Part shown: positions 7,458 through 14,020 of the stretch, piece by piece
How positions within the stretch are numbered: position 1 is the stretch's first letter
Layout: the number at the start of each line of letters is the position of its first letter
Source of the DNA: Noviluteimonas sp052115395
GTDB lineage: Bacteria; Pseudomonadota; Gammaproteobacteria; Xanthomonadales; Xanthomonadaceae
Strand: one strand, 5' to 3'
Assembly: GCA_052115395.1 (NCBI GenBank)
Contig: JBFRGO010000002.1
Length of the DNA: 64,000 nucleotides
Notes under the pieces: model-generated
What the model was told of the DNA's origin: nothing
What the model saw: only the letters and a program-made list of their open reading frames with translations
The model's database searches: none
Made by a program: the position numbers and the translations under genes

Positions 7458-8042
7458 ATGCGCTTCGCCGGCCGCATCACCGAATGGCACGACGAGAAGG
7501 GTTACGGGTTCGTCGTTCCCAATGGCGGGGGCGAGCGCGCCTTCGTGCACGTGAAACGATTCGAACGTCTCCGGCGTCGTCCGGAACAGGGCGATCTGTT
7601 GTCGTATGAAGTCGGGCGCGATGAAAAAGGCCGGCTTGCTGCGATGCGCGTGCGGATCGCGGGGCAGCCAGTCGTTGCAGAACACAACCAACGCAAGTTG
7701 CGCATCCCGCACACATTCCTGGGCTTCATCGCGATCGCTGCGATGGCGATCGCTGCGTGGTGGGGTTGGTTGCCCGTGCTGGCCGTCGTCATCTACACGG
7801 TGATGAGCGTGGCGACGTTCGCCTACTATTTGCGCGACAAACGCGCCGCTCAGGAGAGCGCGCGGCGAACGCCGGAAGCCGAACTGCATTTGTTGTCGCT
7901 CGCGTGCGGCTGGCCAGGTGCGCTGCTCGCGCAGGGGCTGCTGCGGCACAAGTCGAAGAAGGCGTCGTTCCAGTTCGCGTTCTGGCTGACGGTGATCGCC
8001 AACATTGGACTGATGGCTTGGCTGTCGTCGTCTCACCGATAA
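7458..8042 (+). CDS. Cold-shock domain / DUF1294 membrane protein
   Basis: In this 194-residue protein, residues 1-65 form a cold-shock-like OB fold (FAGRITEWHDEKGYGFV, then AFVHVKRF), which normally binds single-stranded nucleic acid. The second half is DUF1294, with hydrophobic helices (FIAIAAMAIAAWWGWL, VLAVVIYTVMSVATF, FAFWLTVIANIGLMAW) and the family's ACGWPGALLAQ segment. It would tether a nucleic-acid-binding domain to the inner membrane. The fusion is common in gammaproteobacteria and its role is unknown. A -10-like TAGAAT lies at 7410-7415, and GGGGG about seven bases before the ATG. Confidence 0.85.
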   Translation: MRFAGRITEWHDEKGYGFVVPNGGGERAFVHVKRFERLRRRPEQGDLLSYEVGRDEKGRLAAMRVRIAGQPVVAEHNQRKLRIPHTFLGFIAIAAMAIAAWWGWLPVLAVVIYTVMSVATFAYYLRDKRAAQESARRTPEAELHLLSLACGWPGALLAQGLLRHKSKKASFQFAFWLTVIANIGLMAWLSSSHR

Positions 8043-8049
8043 GAGCGCT

Positions 8050-8565
8050 TCACTTCTTTTTCTTCTTCTTCGATTTCGACTTGTGCTTGGCCTTGCTCTT
8101 CGCCTTCGCCTCCGCGGCGAAGCGCGCCTGCACGTCGACAATCGCCGTCGGCAGCTTTTCCTGCAACGTCGCAAGCAATTCCGCGCTCGCATCGGTGTCG
8201 ATCGGTTTCCCATCCGGCGTGGTCGCCGTGACACGCGTGGTGGTCTTGCGGATCCTGTCGGAGAGCAGCAAGGCCTTCGTCAACACCAGCAGTTCCTGGC
8301 CGCGGTAACGCAAGGTGTACATGTCGAGCATCTGCGAGCGGCCTTCGTACTCGACGCCCGGGGTGTTCACGACGATCGCGCCGACGGCATTCCAGGTTTC
8401 GTTCTTGTCGGCCTCGATGGTGAACTCGCCGCGGGTCGTGGTCGGCGCTACGGGGAATTCGAGCGTGGTCGATGGCGGTTGTTCCGCCGGTTTGGGCTTG
8501 GTTGCACAGCCCGCGGCGAGCAGGAGCGTCGCCACCAGGACCCACAGCTTGCCTTGCACGCGCAT
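8050..8565 (-). CDS. Predicted lipoprotein with poly-lysine tail
   Basis: This 171-residue protein starts with a lipoprotein signal (LWVLVATLLLAAGC, lipobox LAAGC), so it should be anchored to a membrane in the periplasm. The middle (EADKNETWNAVGAIVVNTPGV...) resembles small BamC-like or DUF lipoprotein domains, but I cannot name a family. The last 20 residues are almost entirely Lys with some Ser, Ala and His, which could bind phosphate groups or peptidoglycan. It converges on the gene at 7458 with only seven bases between stops. Confidence 0.72.
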   Translation of the reverse strand: MRVQGKLWVLVATLLLAAGCATKPKPAEQPPSTTLEFPVAPTTTRGEFTIEADKNETWNAVGAIVVNTPGVEYEGRSQMLDMYTLRYRGQELLVLTKALLLSDRIRKTTTRVTATTPDGKPIDTDASAELLATLQEKLPTAIVDVQARFAAEAKAKSKAKHKSKSKKKKKK

Positions 8566-8594
8566 TCGACCTCCGGGTGTGTACGCTCCGCCTG

Positions 8595-9362
8595 ATGCGC
8601 GCGCCCCTTCTCACGGTTTGCCTCATCGCGGCTTGCGCCGCGTGGCCTGCGCACGCACGGACTGTGTACCGGTGCGTGCGCGATGGCACCGTCAGTCTGG
8701 CCACCGCGCCTGAACCCGGCTCGAAGTGCGTGGCCAAACACTTCGACGACGACGCGGCGAAAGTGCCGAACCTCTGGGGCAATCTCGGCGTCGTGCAGGG
8801 CACGCTGTACGAGCGCCAACAGGACGGGGTCACCGTGTACGGCACCCGCAAGTTGCCGGGGTCGACGCCGGTGCTCGCCTTCACCGTGCAAACACCGCCG
8901 AATTCATCGGCGCACGTCGGGCTGGGCGAACTCGGGCCGCCGCAGTTGAAGCGCTTCAATGCCGAGTTCCGCGCCGCGGCCAAGCGCACCGGCGTGGAAG
9001 ACGCAATGCTGCGCGCGTTCGCGCATGCCGAAAGCGGATTCGATCCGATGGCGACCTCGAGCAAGGGCGCGCAGGGCGTGATGCAGTTGATGCCCGACGT
9101 CGCGCGCGAGTACGCGGTCGCCGATCCGTATTCGGCCGCGCAATCCATCGACGCCGGCGCGCGCCACCTGAAGTTGTTGCTGCAGCGCTACAAGGGCGAC
9201 CTGGATCTGGTCGCCGCGGCCTACAACGCCGGCATCGGCACGGTGGCGCAGTACAAGGGCGTGCCGCCGTATCGCGAGACCATCGAATACGTGGCGAAGG
9301 TGCAGGCCTTGTACGACCGCTATCGCACCGCGATGACCAAGCCGGCCAAGGCCCGCCGTTAA
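8595..9362 (+). CDS. Exported lytic transglycosylase (SLT domain), copy 1
   Basis: This 255-residue protein starts with a signal peptide (APLLTVCLIAACAAWPAHA). A short N-terminal domain follows (RTVYRCVRDGTVSLATAPEPGSKC). The C-terminal half is a family-1 SLT domain with HAESGFDP (catalytic Glu), SKGAQGVMQLMP and AAAYNAG. These enzymes cleave peptidoglycan glycan strands to 1,6-anhydro products. The start at 8595 was chosen because it puts the signal peptide at the N-terminus. A paralog follows directly (9434), clearly a tandem duplication. Confidence 0.88.
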   Translation: MRAPLLTVCLIAACAAWPAHARTVYRCVRDGTVSLATAPEPGSKCVAKHFDDDAAKVPNLWGNLGVVQGTLYERQQDGVTVYGTRKLPGSTPVLAFTVQTPPNSSAHVGLGELGPPQLKRFNAEFRAAAKRTGVEDAMLRAFAHAESGFDPMATSSKGAQGVMQLMPDVAREYAVADPYSAAQSIDAGARHLKLLLQRYKGDLDLVAAAYNAGIGTVAQYKGVPPYRETIEYVAKVQALYDRYRTAMTKPAKARR

Positions 9363-9433
9363 GCCGCCATTTGCTGCGGCGCACACGCGGCCTTCACGCG
9401 ATGCTGAGCAGTCGGCGCGTTTCATGGCGCCCG

Positions 9434-10204
9434 ATGTACGCCCGCCTCGCCACCGCCGCCGTGTTGTGCCTGTTGCCGTTCGCGGGTGCGCAGGCGCGCA
9501 CCGTTTACGAATGCCTGCGCGATGATCGGCTGAGCCTGTCGACGGTTCCCGAGCCCGGTTCGAAGTGCAAACCCAAGCGCGTGAACGATCGCAAGGCCAA
9601 GGTCCCGAATTTCTGGGGCGACCAGGGCCCCGTGCGCGGCAACCTGTACACGACGCGCATCAACGGCATCGCCGCGTACAGCACGCGGCCGATCCGCGGC
9701 TGGAAGGAAGTCGCCGAGCCGGTGCGCATCCGCGCGCCGCGCGATTCGTGGGCGCATGAAGGCTACGGCGAACTCGGTTCGCCGCGCCTGGATGTGTTCG
9801 CGGCGCAGTTCGTCGCCGCGGCGAAGAAGACGGGCGTCGAGGATGCGTGGTTGCGCGCCATCGCCCATGCCGAGAGCGACTTCAATGCGCGTGCGCTGTC
9901 GCCGAAGGGCGCGCAGGGCGTGATGCAACTGATGCCGGCGCTCGCGCGCGCCTACGGCGTGGCCGATCCGTATCAATCGGCGCAGTGCATCGACGGCGCC
10001 GCGCGCCACATCCGCGATCTCATGCGTCGCTACAAGGGCGACCTGGTGCTCGTCGCCGCCGCCTACAACGCAGGCACCGGCGCGGTCGACCGCTACGGTG
10101 GCGTGCCGCCGTACGCGGAGACCGAGGATTACGTCGAAAAGGTGCAGGCGCTGTACGCGCGCTACCGCACGGCGCTGAAGAAGCCGGTCGCAACCAGAAG
10201 CTGA
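9434..10204 (+). CDS. Exported lytic transglycosylase (SLT domain), copy 2
   Basis: This 256-residue paralog of the preceding gene has the same layout: signal peptide (LATAAVLCLLPFAGAQA), N-terminal RTVYECLRDDRLSLSTVPEP, then an SLT domain with HAESDFNA, SPKGAQGVMQLMP and AAAYNAG. An earlier in-frame ATG at 9401 would add 11 residues. The start at 9434 was chosen by analogy with copy 1, though neither has a strong ribosome site. Sequence between the motifs has diverged substantially, so the duplication is not recent. Confidence 0.87.
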   Translation: MYARLATAAVLCLLPFAGAQARTVYECLRDDRLSLSTVPEPGSKCKPKRVNDRKAKVPNFWGDQGPVRGNLYTTRINGIAAYSTRPIRGWKEVAEPVRIRAPRDSWAHEGYGELGSPRLDVFAAQFVAAAKKTGVEDAWLRAIAHAESDFNARALSPKGAQGVMQLMPALARAYGVADPYQSAQCIDGAARHIRDLMRRYKGDLVLVAAAYNAGTGAVDRYGGVPPYAETEDYVEKVQALYARYRTALKKPVATRS

Positions 10205-10273
10205 GCCTGGGGACGCTGCGCTCACCGCGCAGGCGCTAGCCTCGATGCACCGCCGGCCGCGCATGGAAGCACG

Positions 10274-10612
10274 ATGTCCTTCGCTCATCGTTACGAACCC
10301 ACCGAGCCCGAGCGGGCGAGCGTGGACGTGCGCGCCGGCCCTGCAGTGCTCGAGTTCGGTGCACCGTGGTGCGGTCATTGCATTGCGGCGCAATCGCCGC
10401 TCGAGGCGGCCTTCGCCACGCACGCCGACGTCCATCACCTGAAGATCGAGGACGGCCGCGGCCAGCCGCTGGGACGTTCGTTCCGCGTGAAGCTGTGGCC
10501 CACGCTGATCTTCTTGCGCGACGGCGAGGAGGTCGCACGCCTCGTGCGTCCCACGACGCCCGGCCCGATCGCCGAAGCGCTCGCGATCATCGATCCTCCG
10601 ACGCCGCCATGA
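10274..10612 (+). CDS. Thioredoxin-like protein
   Basis: This 112-residue cytoplasmic protein has a thioredoxin fold and the active site W-C33-G-H-C36 in the context EFGAPWCGHC, plus LWPTLIF supplying the cis-proline. It should reduce disulfides. The stop overlaps the start of the hybrid histidine kinase (ATGA at 10609-10612), so the two are translationally coupled. This suggests, but does not show, redox input to the kinase. Confidence 0.86.
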   Translation: MSFAHRYEPTEPERASVDVRAGPAVLEFGAPWCGHCIAAQSPLEAAFATHADVHHLKIEDGRGQPLGRSFRVKLWPTLIFLRDGEEVARLVRPTTPGPIAEALAIIDPPTPP

Positions 10613-12942
10613 TCGAAGAGCCCGCGCCGCCGGCCATGCAACCGCGCGCGGATGGTGCGCCGCAGCCGTCGATGCGGTGGCTGGAGATCGCCGATCGCGC
10701 GGATGTCGGTTTGTTGCGGGTGGATGCGGGCGGGCACCTGGTCGACGTGAACGCTGCCGCCGCGCGTTTGCTCGGGCGCGGCATCGACGTGTTGCGCGGC
10801 ATGGCGTTCGATTCGCTGGGCGACATCGCCGATCGCGACGCGATGCAACGCGCGATGGGCGCCTTGCACGCAGGAAAGCGGCCTTCGACCATCGCGATCC
10901 AGATCGCACGCCCCGATGGCGGATCGCTCGCGGCGATGGCGCGCTTCACCGCGGTGCGCGATTTCACCGGCGTGCTGCGCGCCGCCACGATCACCTTGCT
11001 GGAACTGGACGCGGGCGAGCTGCCGACGCTCATCGAACCGCAGCGGCCGCGCGAAGCCATCGCCTCCGACATGAGTTATCGCGCGCTGTTCGAGGACATC
11101 GACCAGGGCTTCTGCGTGATCGAAGTGTTGTTCGACGGCGATGCGCCCGTCGACTATCGCTACATCGAAACCAATCGCGAATTCGAGCGCGATACCGGCC
11201 TGGTCGACGTGGTCGGCAGGACCATGCGCGAACTCGTGCCCGACCACGAGGCGCACTGGTATCACTTCTATGGCGATGTCGCGCGCAGCCGTCGCGCGGC
11301 GCGCACGATGCTCCCCGCGCAGGCGCTCGGGCGCTGGTACGAGGTGCATGCGTTCCCGTTCGGCGCCGCGAACAGCGGTCGAGTGGCCGTGCTGTTCGAG
11401 GACATCTCGACGCGAACGCGCACCGAGGTCGCGCTGCGCGACAGCGAAGAGCGTTTCCGCTGCCTGGCCAACGCTTCGCCGACGATCCTCTGGAGTGCGA
11501 CGTCCGACGGCGCGATGACCTGGCTCAGCGATCGGTGGACCGAATACACGGGCCAGGGCCTGGACGTCAGCCGCGAGGAACGCAACAGCCTGATCCATCC
11601 GACCGATCGCGAGGCGGTGGCGAGTGCATGGCATCGTGCGTTCCAGGGCGAACCCTTCGAAACCGAATTGCGGCTGCGCCGGCGCGATGGCGCCTATCGC
11701 TGGTTCCTGGTGCGCGCAAATCCCTCGCACGATGAGACCGGCAAGCTCACCGGGTGGTACGGCGCGACCACCGACATCCACGACCACAAGCTCGCCGAAC
11801 AGGCGCTGCGCGAGGTGGACCAGCGCAAGGACGAATTCCTCGCCACGCTCGCGCACGAGTTGCGCAATCCGCTCGCGCCGCTGCGCAACTGCCTGCATAT
11901 CCTGCGCATCGCCGAACAGGGCGAGGCGGGCGCGCACGTCGACATCCAGCGCCTGCATGGCGTGATGGAACGCCAGGTCTCGCAACTGGTGCGTTTGGTC
12001 GACGATCTGCTGGAGGTTTCGCGCATCACGCGCGGCATGGTGCCTTTGCACCTGCAGTTGGTGTCGCTGTCGGATGTCGTCGATCGCGCGGTCGAAACCA
12101 GCCGGCCCCTCATCGATGGGGCGCACCACGAACTCGTGGTGTCGGTGCCCACCAGGCCGCTGGTGCTGCACGCCGATCCGGTGCGCCTGGCGCAGGTGCT
12201 GTCCAACCTGCTCAACAACGCGGCCAAATACACCGAGCCGGGCGGACGCATCGCGCTGGACGCACGCGCCGATGGCGACGAAGCGGTGATCGTCGTGCAG
12301 GACAATGGCTTGGGCATCGCGACCGACCAGATCGCGCGCGTGTTCGATCTCTTCAGCCAAGCCGAACATTCCATCGGTCACGCGGCGGGCGGACTCGGCA
12401 TCGGGCTGACGCTGGTGCGCAGCCTGGTGGAGATGCACGGCGGTTCGGTGATCGCGCGCAGTGCGGGGCTGGGCCTGGGCAGCGAGTTCGAAGTGCGATT
12501 GCCGCTCGCGCAGGGCGACGCCGATCCGCTTGCCGCGAGGGAATCGGAGCCGAGCTCCGGCACGCGCATGCGCTTGCTGGTCGTCGACGACAATCGCGAG
12601 CACACCGATTCGCTCGCGCTGTTCCTGCGCATGCAGGGGCACCAGGTGCGGACCGCTTACGATGCGGCCTCGGCGCTGACCTGGCAGGTCGCCTTCGCGC
12701 CCGACGCGGTGCTGCTCGACCTGGGCATGCCCGGCGTGGACGGTTACGAGGTGTGCCGTCGCATGCGTGCGGCCGATGGCGGCGAGCGCCTGGTGGTCAT
12801 CGCGATCACCGGATGGGGCCAGCCGGAAGTGCGCACGCGCACGGCGGAAGCAGGCTTCGACGCGCATGTGGTGAAGCCGGTGGATCCGGCCGCGTTGGAG
12901 AACCTCGTCGACTCGCTGCTGCGCATGAAACACCGCGCATGA
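10609..12942 (+). CDS. PAS-containing hybrid sensor histidine kinase with receiver domain
   Basis: This 777-residue soluble protein has no membrane segments. In order it has a PAS-like domain (about 20-130), a second PAS-like domain (about 155-270), a PAS/PAC domain (about 280-400), HisKA with phosphoacceptor His416 in LAHELRNPL, HATPase (NLLNNAAKY, DNGLGIA, GGLGIGL), and a C-terminal receiver with phosphoacceptor Asp704 in LLDLGMPG and the conserved Lys in VVKPVD. It is a cytoplasmic hybrid kinase, and no separate response regulator is adjacent. The signal is unknown. Coupling to the thioredoxin-like gene hints at a redox cue. Confidence 0.9.
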   Translation: MIEEPAPPAMQPRADGAPQPSMRWLEIADRADVGLLRVDAGGHLVDVNAAAARLLGRGIDVLRGMAFDSLGDIADRDAMQRAMGALHAGKRPSTIAIQIARPDGGSLAAMARFTAVRDFTGVLRAATITLLELDAGELPTLIEPQRPREAIASDMSYRALFEDIDQGFCVIEVLFDGDAPVDYRYIETNREFERDTGLVDVVGRTMRELVPDHEAHWYHFYGDVARSRRAARTMLPAQALGRWYEVHAFPFGAANSGRVAVLFEDISTRTRTEVALRDSEERFRCLANASPTILWSATSDGAMTWLSDRWTEYTGQGLDVSREERNSLIHPTDREAVASAWHRAFQGEPFETELRLRRRDGAYRWFLVRANPSHDETGKLTGWYGATTDIHDHKLAEQALREVDQRKDEFLATLAHELRNPLAPLRNCLHILRIAEQGEAGAHVDIQRLHGVMERQVSQLVRLVDDLLEVSRITRGMVPLHLQLVSLSDVVDRAVETSRPLIDGAHHELVVSVPTRPLVLHADPVRLAQVLSNLLNNAAKYTEPGGRIALDARADGDEAVIVVQDNGLGIATDQIARVFDLFSQAEHSIGHAAGGLGIGLTLVRSLVEMHGGSVIARSAGLGLGSEFEVRLPLAQGDADPLAARESEPSSGTRMRLLVVDDNREHTDSLALFLRMQGHQVRTAYDAASALTWQVAFAPDAVLLDLGMPGVDGYEVCRRMRAADGGERLVVIAITGWGQPEVRTRTAEAGFDAHVVKPVDPAALENLVDSLLRMKHRA

Positions 12943-12973
12943 AAAACCCCTCCCCGCGAAGGCAGGGGAGGGG
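12942..12973 (-). terminator. Rho-independent terminator for the leftward gene at 13003
   Basis: CCCCTCCCC (12947-12955) pairs with GGGGAGGGG (12965-12973). On the minus strand the stem is followed by five T residues (complement of 12942-12946). It touches the stop codon of the histidine kinase and may also end that transcript. Confidence 0.75.
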
Positions 12974-13002
12974 CTGGGGAGGGGGTTGCTCGGTTCGGCG
13001 AC

Positions 13003-13446
13003 TTAGCTCGTACGCCCGGTGCTCTCACCACGATTCTGCTGCTGCGATGCGTTCTGCGAGCCCTGCATGTCGCGGTCGCTGGATTGCGAACCGGCACGAT
13101 TCCACGCCGCTTCGGCCGCCTTGTTCGCGCCCTGGTCCCACTTCAGCGCCTTTTCGTTGCCCTTGATGCTGTTCTCGTACTGGCTGCGCAACTGGCTTTC
13201 GGACTGGCTGAAGCTCTGGCCGCCACTGCCGTACTGCTGCCGGCCCTGTTCGCCGGTCTGGTAGGCAGACTGGTAGTCCTCGAACTGCTTGCCCTGTTGA
13301 TAGTAGGGCTCGTTCTGGAACTGCTGCTTCCAATACTGTTCGGAACCTTGCTGCTGCCAACCCTGTTGCTGCTGGCCGGACGCTTGCTTCTGCGAAGATT
13401 GGTTCTGAGACGATGCGCCCTGCGAGCCTTCGTTCTGATTACCCAT
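13003..13446 (-). CDS. Gln/Ser-rich low-complexity hydrophilic protein
   Basis: This 147-residue protein is composed mostly of Q, S, G, N, Y and K with no hydrophobic core. The first 45 residues are nearly pure Q/S/N (SSQNQSSQKQASGQQQQ). The middle has repeated Tyr-containing segments (YQQGKQFEDYQSAYQTGEQG) and the end has KGNEKALKWDQGANKAAE. It looks like an intrinsically disordered, hydrophilin-like or stress-related protein. A terminator follows. I do not recognise a characterised family. Confidence 0.7.
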   Translation of the reverse strand: MGNQNEGSQGASSQNQSSQKQASGQQQQGWQQQGSEQYWKQQFQNEPYYQQGKQFEDYQSAYQTGEQGRQQYGSGGQSFSQSESQLRSQYENSIKGNEKALKWDQGANKAAEAAWNRAGSQSSDRDMQGSQNASQQQNRGESTGRTS

Positions 13447-13546
13447 TTCGACTTCTCCGACTACGGCCGAAATTGCCGTCGCACGACGTTACGCATGCGG
13501 GCGTTAGCGAACTTCGTGCGAGCAGTGAAGGTGTCGCTAACGCGAT

Positions 13547-13831
13547 TCAGCGTGGTGAACCCAGCGCCGGAAATTGCGTGGTCATGCGCGCACCGTGCAC
13601 GACGCCCCAGCGGATGCCGATGCGATGCAGGCGTGCTTCCATCGCCGCGCGCATCGACGGTGGCGTGCGCTCCAGGATCGCGGCGTGGCGTTCGGCCCAT
13701 GCGCTGGCGAGGGCGAAGACGTTGCCGGACATCGATTGGATGCGGGGCATCTCGCGGTCCAGCGCTTCCAGTTCGGCTTCCAGTGCCGGCCCAAGATCGA
13801 CCGCCTGCCCCGCAATGGCGTGCTCACTCAT
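13547..13831 (-). CDS. Hypothetical helical protein
   Basis: A 94-residue protein starting MSEHAIAGQAVD at complement 13831, supported by GGGGGAA five bases upstream. The frame is open further upstream to 13948, but that part looks non-coding. It has helical segments (LGPALEAELEALDREMPR; FALASAWAERHAAILER). No family recognised, no signal peptide. It is leftward, like its neighbour at 13003. Confidence 0.6.
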   Translation of the reverse strand: MSEHAIAGQAVDLGPALEAELEALDREMPRIQSMSGNVFALASAWAERHAAILERTPPSMRAAMEARLHRIGIRWGVVHGARMTTQFPALGSPR

Positions 13832-14020
13832 GGTGTTCCCCCTGGCGCCCTGTCGGGCGCGTGGATGCACGCTCGCCGGCGGCGGGTGCAGCCGACGTGA
13901 CGATGCGCCACTAAACCGTTCATCTGCCGAGACGTGGGTATCAGCCACTCAGTGACGTAGCGCACGGAATCAACCCCGGACGCCACCGTACGCTGCGACC
14001 CTCAGGGGGATCCACGTTCC

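Noticed and set aside
10435..12933. 832-residue minus-strand frame opposite the histidine kinase
   Set aside because: Shadow: repetitive Arg/His/Gln composition with no domain, while the plus strand has H, N, G and D motifs in order.
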